A DNA stretch of 53,534 nucleotides, from positions 1 through 53,534 of the forward strand of contig JAFZSQ010000089.1 in assembly GCA_017619295.1 (NCBI GenBank). Direction: 5' to 3'. Made by a program: the position numbers and the translations under genes. Shown here one piece after another: positions 27,354-38,200 of this stretch. Each line of letters starts with the position of its first letter. Position 1 is the first letter of the stretch. Under the pieces are notes generated by a model. That model was not told where the DNA came from and ran no database searches. It saw only the letters and a list, made by a program, of their open reading frames with translations. The stretch is from Lachnospiraceae bacterium (GTDB lineage: Bacteria > Bacillota > Clostridia > Lachnospirales > Lachnospiraceae).

Positions 27354-28151
27354 TTAATACGCCCTCGTCTTCGTATAGTTATCCAAAACCTTGGCAAACT
27401 GCTTGTCTTTGTTTCGGCGTCTCTCTTCCATAAGCCTTATTTCATCCCTCTCATCCAGCTTATTAAGAGACTCGGTTGTTACATTCTGTCTTGAAATATT
27501 CTCCGATGCATAGCTTGCCGCTGCTGCAATTTCCATGGAGTATTTCACGTACAGGACAACCATGTTCACAAGAAGATCATCCACATTCCCCTCAAACGAG
27601 AAGTCTTCTTTATAGTCATCCTCTTCATTGGCTTCACCCTTCGGAACCGGGTAAATCTGCTTATCAACAAGCGCCACCTGTGAGGAATTGTAGTAATGGT
27701 TATAGACTATTGAAATCTTTGAATACCGGCGTTCCCTAATGGCCTCCTCGAGAAGCCCCATTACCTTGCCGTTATCCTCGTCGTACTCTTCCCTTGTTTG
27801 AAAAAGCAGAAGCTTCTCCTTATCGGAAGGTTTGATTTTTCTTCCGATTACTATCTGCTTCACATCCCTCTCGGCATCTTCAGCCTGATCTCCCAATGTC
27901 TTTTTGACCAGAGCATTCAAGTTGCTGCAAAAGCCCATATCAGAACCGATATAGATGTTCAGTTCCGGCTTTGTGGGGTCAACCTTGTGCATCTTATAAT
28001 CCAGGGAAATGTTTCTGTTGTTGACTATGTTGTCAATCATCCTGGTAAGAATCTGCTCCATGGCTGTGTACTTCTTGGACTTGTTTCTTGACTTGTCCAC
28101 CCTTAAAAGGGAGTGGAAGTTCATAACCTTAACGACGCTTCTTATACTCAT
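27354..28151 (-). CDS. F1-ATPase gamma-like central stalk subunit
   Basis: Position between alpha and beta and several features mark it as gamma. There is a long N-terminal helix beginning IRSVVKVMNFHSLLRVDKSRNK. IGSDMGFCSNLNALVKK near residue 71 corresponds to the conserved SD[RK]GLCGGLN stretch, here with GFCSNLN. A Rossmann-like middle follows, and a long C-terminal helix region (VKYSMEIAAAASYASENISRQNV near 200) corresponds to the S-E-x-x-A-R-x-x-AM region. It is 265 residues, slightly shorter than usual (285-290). Its start overlaps the alpha-like stop (ATGA). The C-terminus continues with a very charged helix (ERDEIRLMEERRRNKDKQ) instead of the usual hydrophobic tip, a notable change for a shaft meant to turn inside the alpha-beta ring. 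Confidence 0.82.
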   Translation of the reverse strand: MSIRSVVKVMNFHSLLRVDKSRNKSKKYTAMEQILTRMIDNIVNNRNISLDYKMHKVDPTKPELNIYIGSDMGFCSNLNALVKKTLGDQAEDAERDVKQIVIGRKIKPSDKEKLLLFQTREEYDEDNGKVMGLLEEAIRERRYSKISIVYNHYYNSSQVALVDKQIYPVPKGEANEEDDYKEDFSFEGNVDDLLVNMVVLYVKYSMEIAAAASYASENISRQNVTTESLNKLDERDEIRLMEERRRNKDKQFAKVLDNYTKTRAY

Positions 28152-29473
28152 ACAAAGTCTCCGACTACTTCCATGAAATCTTCTTTAATTTCATCCGGTG
28201 TTCTGGGTGAAAACTTATATTGCAAAAGTCTCTCCTGAAGTCTCTCGCCCTCCTCGATGTTGGCCTGCATTTCAGGGCTCATTTCATCGATGTTTGCAAG
28301 CTGATAAACTTCCTTTGTTTCCAAATAGCTTAAGAACTTACGTCTTACCACCGCGCCAATCTTTTTCATGTTGGCTTCCTGTACGGCGCCGCCCAAACGT
28401 GATACTGAAAGGCCGTAGTTGATGGCGGGCTTTAAGCCCTTTTCAAAGTTCTTTCTTGAGAGAACCAACTGTCCGTCTGTAATGGATATGATGTTGGTTG
28501 AAATGTAATCCGTAATGTCTCCGCCTCTGGTTTCGACAATGGGAAGGATTGTGATGGAGCCTCCGTCCTTGTGCTGGCATCCCTTCTCAAGAAGTCTTGA
28601 ATGGGTGTAGAAAATATCAGGGGGATAAGCATCACGTCCCGGTATTTTACCTGCAAGAAGGGAAATCTCTCTGTGGATGTCTGCGTGGGATTTCAAATCG
28701 TCGATTACCACCAGAACGTCCTGACCTTCTCTCATGTACATTTCCGCAATGGAAAGTCCCGCATAGGGAGTAAAGAATGATACCGGTGGCTCGTCGTCGT
28801 TGAATGCCGCAAGAATCAATGTATACTCCATGGCGCCCTTCTTCATGAGATTGTCGTACAACTCACGGATATTCTTCTTCGTCTTATTAACTGCTACGTA
28901 GATACAGATGACGTTTCGGTCTTTCTGATTGACGATAGTATCGATGGCAATCTGAGTTTTGCCCGTCTTTTTGTCACCGATAATCAACTGTCTCTGGCCG
29001 TATCCTATGGGGTAGATAAGGTCGATACCTGCGATTCCGGTGTAAAAAGGTCTCGAAACCTCACCTCTTTCCATGATTGGGATTGCGGGGGTCTCAATCA
29101 TACAGGGGCGAAGGTTTTCGAACTTTTCGCCTACCAGTCTGTCCTCCCCGAAGATATCCACGATATGGCCGAGGGCGGCTTTGGAGTACATGGCACAGAA
29201 ATCATACCCCGTAGTCACTACCTCGTCTCCTACGTATATGGCGTCAATTCTCTGAAGAAGTGCAACCATAACAGAGTTTTTACCAATGGAGGTGACATAT
29301 CCCACTGAGTGGTTGGCAATTACCACTCTTTCGTAAAAACCAACCTGCTCAAGTCCGACTACCTCTAGAATGTAGTCCTTGACTTTTGAGACATAGCCAA
29401 CCTCATAGATGTTTTTCATGTCCTTCATGTTTCGTAATTTGGCATTAACAAGATTTTCAATATATGTGCTCAT
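28148..29473 (-). CDS. F1-ATPase alpha-like subunit of a divergent complex
   Basis: Alpha rather than beta, shown by the nucleotide-site signature GDKKTGKTQIAIDTI near residue 162 (GDRQTGKTAIAIDT in ordinary alpha), DVLVVIDDLKSHADIHREISLL near 250, GRDAYPPDIFYTHSRLLE near 278 and SVSRLGGAVQEANMKK near 357. The length of 441 is about 60 short of typical alpha. The shortening is mainly in the C-terminal helical domain, and the N-terminal delta-binding region (MSTYIENLVNAKLRNMKDM) is altered. Nucleotide binding is expected. The start overlaps the b-delta gene by 17 bases, with GAGGAAG upstream. It is part of the contiguous cassette c, b-delta, alpha, gamma, x, beta, epsilon. Confidence 0.92.
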   Translation of the reverse strand: MSTYIENLVNAKLRNMKDMKNIYEVGYVSKVKDYILEVVGLEQVGFYERVVIANHSVGYVTSIGKNSVMVALLQRIDAIYVGDEVVTTGYDFCAMYSKAALGHIVDIFGEDRLVGEKFENLRPCMIETPAIPIMERGEVSRPFYTGIAGIDLIYPIGYGQRQLIIGDKKTGKTQIAIDTIVNQKDRNVICIYVAVNKTKKNIRELYDNLMKKGAMEYTLILAAFNDDEPPVSFFTPYAGLSIAEMYMREGQDVLVVIDDLKSHADIHREISLLAGKIPGRDAYPPDIFYTHSRLLEKGCQHKDGGSITILPIVETRGGDITDYISTNIISITDGQLVLSRKNFEKGLKPAINYGLSVSRLGGAVQEANMKKIGAVVRRKFLSYLETKEVYQLANIDEMSPEMQANIEEGERLQERLLQYKFSPRTPDEIKEDFMEVVGDFV

Positions 29474-30272
29474 TCTTCTTCCTCGATTTGTAGATGCTGT
29501 AGTCGTACAATCTGCCCTGGTATACTATTCGAATACCCTCGCAGACATTCTTATCGAACATACAAACCACGTTGTCGGCAACGTTGTCGTAATTCTCGTC
29601 TTCCTCTCCAAGGTAAGCCGTCAGTATCGGTGTCTGGATGCTTACCGTCTGCTTAAGCCATGAAATAAAATCAAGAATATCGAACTCATCGATTTCATCC
29701 ATGGGCTCAATGAACTCACCAAGAAGAGCCTTTTCCTTTTTCTTCAAGGAATCATAGAGGACCTTTAACTGCTCCGTTTTTTCCAAAGTACAAAGGTCAT
29801 AGATTGCATTGAAGTTAAGAAGCTCCAGTATGGATTTGGCAGCGTTATATCGGTCCATATTCCCGTGATACGGGAACCTCTCCAACACAGTCTTAATAAT
29901 GGAGCCCTTATCCATTACAAGCAGGTTTTTGGCCGTTTTGTAATCGGCGAAGAACCCGTTGTCTATGTAATGAGATACAGGAATGTAAGCATCTCTTATT
30001 ACGGGACGAGGCTTGTAGAATCTTGATACCTGCATGGCATTGTAATCCTGCTTTAATATCTTGATCCTTTGTTCCACCTCTTCCTTGGACTCTTTCAGTT
30101 CTTCCAGCTCATTCATTTTCTCTTTGAAGTCGCTGTCAAATTCCTTAAGCTTTGAAAGGAAGTAGACATTGACCTTCTTACTGGCATTCTCCGTGACAAT
30201 CCTTAAGGAGGCCGTGACAAAGTAAATCATGACCGCCATAATCACGAAAATCGCTATAAATACAGCTATCAT
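29457..30272 (-). CDS. peripheral-stalk protein: b-like N-terminus fused to a delta-like C-terminus
   Basis: Residues about 2-24 form one membrane helix (IAVFIAIFVIMAVMIYFVTASL), followed by a charged coiled coil to about residue 80, the layout of subunit b. The middle is helical. The end, CEGIRIVYQGRLYDYSIYKSRKK (given as two motifs, GIRIVYQGR and YDYSI), matches the conserved end of subunit delta/OSCP, where GGxxxxxGxxxxDxS is typical. The gene sits exactly where atpF and atpH stand in a normal operon, so one protein of 271 residues seems to replace both. Such b-delta fusions are known in Actinobacteria, but this one is much shorter than those. The start follows CGGAG by eight bases. It would hold the alpha-beta head to the membrane. 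Confidence 0.72.
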   Translation of the reverse strand: MIAVFIAIFVIMAVMIYFVTASLRIVTENASKKVNVYFLSKLKEFDSDFKEKMNELEELKESKEEVEQRIKILKQDYNAMQVSRFYKPRPVIRDAYIPVSHYIDNGFFADYKTAKNLLVMDKGSIIKTVLERFPYHGNMDRYNAAKSILELLNFNAIYDLCTLEKTEQLKVLYDSLKKKEKALLGEFIEPMDEIDEFDILDFISWLKQTVSIQTPILTAYLGEEDENYDNVADNVVCMFDKNVCEGIRIVYQGRLYDYSIYKSRKKNEHIY

Positions 30273-30285
30273 GTGCTATCTCCGA

Positions 30286-30543
<258 letters not shown>

Positions 30544-30559
30544 TCAGAAATTAATCTAT

Positions 30560-32188
30560 TTAGTGTAATGTTCCCGTAGCTTCGGGAAGACCGCTCACAA
30601 CATTCACGTTCTGATACGTTGCAGACTCGAACTTCATTGTTAACTGTTTATTCTCTGTTGTTTCAGTAGCAGGTAATGTAAAGCTCATGCTCCTGCTGTC
30701 TCCTCCGGCAGCGGCTGCTGCTCCGTCAACCTGCAAGGATGATCCCTGTTTATTTCCGTTATAGTAAACGCCAACCGTCGCCCCCGAGAGCTCATATCCG
30801 TTGTAAGACTTCACGGTATAGTTGACGGTTACAAGAGTCTTTCCGTCAGTATCTTTGCTTGTTGAAATCTTATTAATCTCGATATATGCGATATCTGCCT
30901 TTGTAGTTACCTTAGCCACATCCTGATTAACCGTAACAAGTTCTGTACTGCCGGTTGAATCCTTCTTATAAGCCTGATAGCCCATCTCCAGCTTGTAGTT
31001 CTTGCCGGGTTCAAGGCCTGTTACCGTATATCTGGTATCGGTCTTACTAAGATGTACGGTTTCCTTCAAAGGATTGCTGGCTGCAAGATCATAGACATTC
31101 AAAAATACATCCACATAATCGTTTGTAAGGTCGTTTACGAAGTATTCAACATCAATGCTTGATACGGAAGCTGTTGCTTTCTTTAAGCTGATCCACTTGG
31201 TTGCAGAAATGGAAGCATCGCTTCCTTCGCCACCTTGTCCGCCATCTCCGCCATCGCCGCCGAGACCGCCGTTTCCACCCTGGCCTCCGACACCGCCGGT
31301 ACCGCCTGAACCTCCGGCACCACCGTTTCCGCCAAGACCACCGTCACCTCCGAATCCGCCTGAGCCTCCGGTGCCGCCTGCTCCGCCCGAGCCACCGGTA
31401 CCGCCTTGTCCGCCGGTACCGCCGGCTCCTCCGTTACCACCCATGATGGTGATAACTTCGGGATTGTTGGCCATCAGCTGTGCATCGGGTTCTTCCACAA
31501 TTCCCTCTGTGTACAAAAGAGGCCGTTTGGAATAGAGATTGGTGCTTCCGATAATGTTCTTTAAGCTGACTACGTTTCCGTCTTTGGCCATAAGCTCACT
31601 GCTTACGTCAAAGTAAAGTCCGTCGCTTTCAAGAACAATGGGTTCAATAACATTTACGTAGTAATCATCATTCATAATCATTGCCGTTCCGCTCTTATGA
31701 ATGTTGATGGTTACATAGCCGTCGGATGAAAGTGAACTGTCTGTGGAGTTTATATCTCGCCCCGTCATTACATAAAGCCTGTCTCGAAGCTTATAAAGTG
31801 ACGGTGTGTTCATGTCCTCCACAACGTTCACATCCTTTAATTTGTCTACGGTCCCGTCCCCGTTGATTTTGTATGAATCTCCGTAAATGGTCATGCTGGA
31901 TGCGGTGGGATCGTAGATTACTGTGTTTTTACCAAGGCAATACACATCATCGTCCGCGGTCTTCAGATAGTACTTGTTGTCCCATTTCTTTCTGACCGAA
32001 CCTTCATCCTTCATGTCCACATATTCGTTGTCCTCGGTGTATACCGTGGAGCCCGGAGCCACAGGGTATGCCTCGTTTCGGTTTTTGACCACAAAGACAA
32101 CCGCCGAAGAGAATACCACCAGGCCGGCCACAAGCATAATACCCAGCGCGTTAAAGGACATGGTGTTTTGCTTACTTAACTTTCTCAC
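30560..32188 (-). CDS. membrane-anchored surface protein with 24 GGX repeats
   Basis: The start is taken at GTG 32188, seven bases after GAGGA; the longer frame overlaps the previous gene and has no ribosome site. The 542-residue protein has one N-terminal membrane helix (about residues 13-34). A beta-rich module (about 40-240) shares its pattern (KNTV, a YKLxDxxY line, DGYV) with the start of the 2122-residue neighbour. Residues 250-321 are 24 uninterrupted Gly-Gly-X triplets, a sequence expected to form a polyglycine-II bundle. An Fn3-like pair of beta domains ends the protein, with no C-terminal anchor. It lies 19 bases after the 2122-residue gene and before the c-like gene. A structural surface component is likely. 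Confidence 0.88.
   Translation of the reverse strand: MRKLSKQNTMSFNALGIMLVAGLVVFSSAVVFVVKNRNEAYPVAPGSTVYTEDNEYVDMKDEGSVRKKWDNKYYLKTADDDVYCLGKNTVIYDPTASSMTIYGDSYKINGDGTVDKLKDVNVVEDMNTPSLYKLRDRLYVMTGRDINSTDSSLSSDGYVTINIHKSGTAMIMNDDYYVNVIEPIVLESDGLYFDVSSELMAKDGNVVSLKNIIGSTNLYSKRPLLYTEGIVEEPDAQLMANNPEVITIMGGNGGAGGTGGQGGTGGSGGAGGTGGSGGFGGDGGLGGNGGAGGSGGTGGVGGQGGNGGLGGDGGDGGQGGEGSDASISATKWISLKKATASVSSIDVEYFVNDLTNDYVDVFLNVYDLAASNPLKETVHLSKTDTRYTVTGLEPGKNYKLEMGYQAYKKDSTGSTELVTVNQDVAKVTTKADIAYIEINKISTSKDTDGKTLVTVNYTVKSYNGYELSGATVGVYYNGNKQGSSLQVDGAAAAAGGDSRSMSFTLPATETTENKQLTMKFESATYQNVNVVSGLPEATGTLH
31226..31441 (-). repeat. GGX coding repeat, 24 triplets
   Basis: 216 bases encode Gly-Gly-X 24 times without interruption. 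X is A, T, S, N, Q, D, V, L, F or E. Codon use for Gly varies between GGC, GGA and GGT, which argues for selection on the protein rather than recent DNA slippage. Confidence 0.95.
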
Positions 32189-32207
32189 GTTTATTTCCTC
32201 ACTATGT

Positions 32208-35200
32208 TTATTCACCTGTGGTCTGTACTGTTTCGGTCTTAACCCTGGTATCAAGGTCACCTAAAAGTTTACCCGTGCCGCTTCTGTACTGAATCTTTAC
32301 GTCATACCACTGGTCTGAATCAATGGAAGATGATGACCAGTCAAAGGTCTTCGTAAAGGATGAATCCTTCGCCTCATCCTCAGATATTTCAATACCGTTC
32401 TCGGTAGTGGTGTAAACCATGGTTCCATTTGAGTTATATGCCGTAAGGACAATCTTTCTGACGTTAGCGAAGTTACTGAGGTTGTAGAATTCAATCTCCA
32501 ATCTGTCCACTGTAGCGTCGGAACCAATCGATGCTGTGGCTGCCGAGCCTGTGCTTACGGTAGCCTCGCTGAATACCAGTACATCTCCTTCCGTCTCATC
32601 AAATCGTCCGTTGTTGTTAAGGTCCGCCTGACCCTCCACTCTTACGATGTAATCACCGGGATCCACATCGTTAAAGGTAACAGTTTCGTACTCTGCTCCA
32701 CCGGAGTTTGTAAGAACTACATCTTGTGAGTCCACAGCATTATCTGTATCTGTTCTCTTGTAGAGATTTACTGTGTACGTTCCGTCAAGGATTGCCTTTT
32801 GTGAATCCGTGCAAGTAACCGAAGCATTGATATTATTCTCCGAAGGAGTAGCTGTCAGTCTGAAGTCAGGAAGTGCAAGACTTGTGGGTGTCTGCACAGG
32901 AAGAATGGTGAAGCCCAATTCTTCGTCGGTATCACTGTCATCCACTGCCCAAACTCGAACGGTATATGTGCTTCCCAGATAGAATCTTCCTGTTCCGGGG
33001 TTCATTGTTGTGCTGAAGGGATTGTTCTGATCCGCTCTCTGGCTGTAGTACTGATATCCGGGATCACCAAGTTTATCAATAGTTCCTTCTGCCACAACGC
33101 TGCCGTTATCAATATCTGTTCCGCTTACAATCTTGTACTTGACTGTCATGCCGGTACCCTCATCACCGGGGATTCCAAAGCCGAAGGAAACGTTCTTGTT
33201 ATCGTAGGCTTCGTATGAATAGGTGGGTCCGGTTACTCCGATATTTATGTATTTAAGTGTTTTAAATGTGTACTGAGCATTAACTCTTTCTTTGTCAGGA
33301 TCTATGCTGTACAAAGGACGCTCGTTTCCGGCGCTGTCGTAAGTAAAGAACAAAACGCCGTAGTTGGTCTCCGTGGACAGCTTTCTGAGCCTCAAAGTAA
33401 AGTTATTGTTCGTAACCGTAATATATGTCTGATTCTTAAACTCCGTGGTGTCATAGTCAGGAGTTGAAGCATCTGTGCTTACCTCGAAGAATTCGCCTCT
33501 GTCATCGGAATTCTTCTTAAGTTTTACAACTGTGTCAGAGCCGCTCTTCTGAATCAGCTTCGCGTAGATTCTTTCGGTGCTTACTCCGTGAAGAGACATC
33601 TCAAGGGTTGCTGACTTCGCACCTGCGGTAATCCTCTCCTGCATGATTGCTGCAACTACAGTACCCATGGTAATGTTCAGGGTCTTGTTGCTTGTGTCGG
33701 TTCCGTCATAGATACCAAAGTCAAATGCGCTCTTTGCCAGTTTCTCTGCAACGTAATAGTTCTCTCCTATGTGCAAACCATTTTCATCGAAGGTAAATCC
33801 ACTAAGAGGTGCAGTTTCAAACTGAGGATTTGAAACAAGAGCGTTGTAGTAATATCTCTGGTCCATGGTGGCACTCGATCTGTTGCCGGGGTTAGATGTT
33901 ACATTAAGTCCGCCGCCTGCAACATTTCCGGGAACAACCATGGAACACAATGTTGATGCCCCAAGGCCGTTGGTTGTCGTCCAGTTACCATCCTCTCTCT
34001 GTATATATTTTGTTGTTCCGTCATTGACGTTCACTCTTCTTAATGCAAACAGGTTCTCACGCTCGGTACTCGACTCATAGAAGGTTCCCTTGTCGTAGTC
34101 ATCCATAAGACCTTCATAATCACTGAATCCCGAAGACCTTGTGGAATAATAGCCGTTTACGCTGACGCTTAAGTTAGTGCCGGGACTAAACTTGGCTGCG
34201 AGAGGACCCTGGTCAACATATGCGTATCCATAAGGCGTTCCGGTTCCTGAGAGTACTCCTCTCGAATCCGAATCCACGTAAACGGGATCGTAAATAACGC
34301 TGTCATTACCGTTACTGAAGACTACTCTGAATGCGGAGAACTTATCCAAATCTGTTCCCATTAGTGTCAGTCTGTATCTGTAGTTACCTTCGTTTACAAG
34401 AGGTGCCACAGTTCCGTCAGAAAGTTTATCCGCTGCGTTGTCATTGGTGGTCCAGGTAAGACCCTTAAGATAAATATTATTTGCGGATATGGTCTGGGTC
34501 TGGAAATGCTGAACCGGCTTGGATGTAATATATTTAGTTGCTTCCGAAGCAGCTGATAAGGTCTTGTAAGGAATTCCCACACTGTAGTAAATTCCGTCTG
34601 TACCAAGTCCGTCAATTGTCAGTGCCTTAAAGTCGTTGTTGTTTCTGTATCCGTCGGTATCATCCATTCCCGGCACATTTACAGTTGATTTGGTTGTTGA
34701 TGTAGCTACCCCAGCATATGTATTGGCCTTTGTAATTTCAAATGCCGCTTTGCCCGCATTGTCTGTAATGATTGCTTTATCCGGGTCAATAATTCTGTAA
34801 TTCCATATGTCTTTTCCGTTCTCTGAAGAGAGAGGATATCTCTCGGCTACAGGTGTCTGCATGTCAAGGGATATTACAGCGGATCTGTACAAAGGAACAG
34901 GTGCACTTCCGTATGCGCAATCAGGGTAAAAATGATCGTTATCGGGATCGATACAAGGTGTAATCGTATGGTCAGCCAATACCCTGTATGCGATGATATA
35001 TCTCTTACCTCTGGTCAAAATATCTTCATCATCAGCACTGCTTCCGTCAGGCTTCTTCCAGGTCATTACATATGAGCCAACACTCTTTGTACCCTTGAAG
35101 TAAAGCTCCGTGTCGCGAACACCGTACTCCATACCATCTCTAGTGTGTTCACCAACAAGAACCAGATTACACTTCACATCTGTTCCGTATGTGTAGGTTC

Positions 35201-38200
35201 CGTCAGGGTTTGCCGTAACAGTAGCTATACCTTCCGAGAAATCATCCGGTGCCTTGGGATAAATAAGCTGGTTGGATGCAATGTCATAATTATCATCAAG
35301 TTCATAGATGTAGTAATAAATCTTGTTTACATCCGCGTATCCGTAATCTGCTCTGAATCGGAGTCCAACCACTGTGCTGCCGTCAATTCCGTCTTCCGAA
35401 TAGCCTATAGCCGCTGCGGAATTGGGAAGAGCATCTACAACAACCTGTCTGTTGGGATTGTTTGCCTGTACGTGTTTCTTTGAGATTCCGAATCTGATAA
35501 CGTTCTCGCCTTCCTTGAAGGGAATTGTGTTACCACTTCCGCCGGTTCCGTCTGCAAGATTACGGGTGTAGTCGTATGCTCCGATGACCTTAATCTTGAA
35601 CTCTCCGCCTGAGAAAAGGGCGTTATCGTTGTTATCAATACCAAAGTCTGAAGGTGTGATTTCAAATACTGATGTGTCACTTGCAGCTTCCGAATCTTTG
35701 ATTGTAAGGCCCTTACTTTCTTCAGGCCCCGTAAGCTCTGCGTCAGGGTTGTGCTCTGTCTTGTCACGTCCAATGAAAGCTGCGTCTTTAAACTGAGAGT
35801 CATGGGATCTTGTATCTCCGTCCGCAAGAACCTTTGCATTACCAATGATTCTCTCAAGTCCCGAATCCTCCACGTGAATAAGCTGTAATTCCAATCTTTC
35901 AAGTACGGATGCAGAATATTGGGCCTGCGCTATTTCAGTCGCATCTTCTGAAAGAGATGTGACGTTAATGCTGTATCTGAAAGCAGATTGGGGATTGGCA
36001 AGTCTTCTTGCAGCCAAAGCTAAGGGCTTATGAGTCTTGGTATTAACTCTGGTGCCCGTAAAGTATGTGCTTGCTTCGGCACCAGTAATGTTTCCGTCCC
36101 CGTTTGTATCCTGAGGACCGCTTAATATCAATGTGTAAACGGAATCCTGATGAAGCCCCTCTTTCTTGAAGGGAATGAGCCAGTAGTTTCCGTTAGACTT
36201 GATGATATCTCCCCATTCTGTTGTATAGTTCGTTTCGTAATTATCCTTGTACTTAAGTGTGTATGTATCCGCATACTCACCGGAAATGGCAAGTACAAGG
36301 GGATTGGTGCCTCCTATATGCTGAAGGACCGATGTGTTGTTCCAGTTACTTGATATATCTCCTGTACCATCTGTGATTTTGATGAATCCGGAAATTGTAT
36401 CCGCACTCTGCTGATTCTCATCAATCAGAAGTTCAACCATAAGATCCGTGTTAACCGCGCTTAAGTCAGATACGTTGGAAAACAGTGTTGATATCTCCAT
36501 ATCCTTCTCGTTATCGTTGAACATTACGGTTACGCGTGCTCTGTAGACATCCAAATCTCCCGAAGGAATGGAGAATGTATGCCCTGAAAGCTGAGTCAAA
36601 TCCTTAGAGTATGTGGCAACAAGTTCATCCATTGACCCGGTCTGAAGAGCACTGGATATATCTGAATCCTTAAATAAATCGATTCGATAACTTGAAATTC
36701 CGCAATCAGGGTCCGCAATGGGATTAAGGTTTACCGTAATAGTGTGATTCTTGTCATTGGAAGTGATGGTAGGTGTCATAAGATCCACCGACTTCCTCTG
36801 TCCCTGGGTGGCGGTTGCGGTATAGGTCTCGTAATCGTAAGGTGTCTGCTTAAGAGTCTTTAACTCTACTTCGCTTCCGTCAGTGGGAATAAGTTCATTT
36901 CCCACCTTTACATTTCCAAGTTCCGCATAGTATATTGTATTGCTCTTAACATCATCAAAGCTTAGAGGTCTCCCTGAGGAGCCGGGAATGGGATTGGAAT
37001 CATTTACTACGAATTCAGCCCCTGTGCTGGTACCGCTAAATAAAGCTATGGTCTGCTTTTGACCGTTGTCGTCGTAGTAGAAGAATCTTACGTTGTAACT
37101 GTCAACCTGACCGGTTACTTTGGTTACGGCCGCTATCTCAGAGTCCGTTACATGAGCCTTTGTGATTCCTATTCCCAAAGGTTCCGTTCTGAAAATCTTC
37201 TGGAAAAGGATTCCTGTTTGGAGGCTTTCTCCCTTGCCGGGCAAGTATTCACCTTCAACAACAAGCACATACTCTCTGTCAGCATTTAATCCGTCGAAGG
37301 TCAATGCTCCACTGCCGCTTTCTATCTTGGCACCAAGCTCCTGCTGTTTGCTTTCCAGTTCTGTACCGCCCACCAATTGCATGGTTTCTCTGTCGTAAAC
37401 CTTTACCTTGGTGCTTCCGGCTGTAAGGGTATTGTCCGGATCTTCCATGTTGAAATTCATGGTTGCACTTCCGGGAGTTACTGAATAACTCCTGTTGTTT
37501 TCGCCTGAATTCACCCTGATTTCAGGTCTTGAATAAAGGTCCACTGACTGAAGCTGGCTAGCGCTTGCTGCAGTATCAGCATCCTTGCCGGCTACACCCT
37601 CAGCACCGTCATAACCCATGATTCCGGTGTCACCTTCGAGGCCGTCTTTGCCGAGTCCGCCTGTGGATCCCATGGCGCCTTCAGTGCCTGCTTCACCTTC
37701 TCCGCCCTGTTCGCCTTCTTTTCCTTCTTCACCGGCTTCACCCTGCTCACCGTCCGTGCCGTCGGTGCCGTTTACGCCGTCTTTACCGTTTATAACGTTG
37801 AAAGTAGGAATAGTAGGGCCGTCTTCTATGTTTTCATCTATGTCGATGTAGCTGTCGTCGTCAATTGTCATGTCGTCCAGAGAAAGGACTGCTTCTCCGT
37901 CCACCATGAAGTTCTTGCCCACAAGGTTAAGCTCTGCGCCTCCTCTTGTGACAAGTGTGCTGTCTGCAGCAACTGTCTGATATGTTCCTGACTGATGGGA
38001 AATACGAACGATACCGTTGTCAACGTAAGTAAGCTGAACATAATCAGAGAACTGAACATCATCACCTGCAGTCTTAAGTGTTACATCAGGGGACAAAAGC
38101 ATGTAGTCCTGATCTGAAATCTTCCAGATGAATTCTGTTATGTTCATGGCTTCACCACGGCTGCTCATTTCGTAAGCGCCGCCGTTTTTTACAAGAACGG

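Noticed and set aside
31226-31441. CRISPR array or DNA satellite
   Set aside because: The periodicity is nine bases and in frame with Gly-Gly-X codons. There are no spacer units.
31155-31535. Plus-strand 126-residue Pro-rich frame
   Set aside because: It is the antisense image of the GGX repeat (Gly codons read as Pro/Arg), without ribosome site or independent support.
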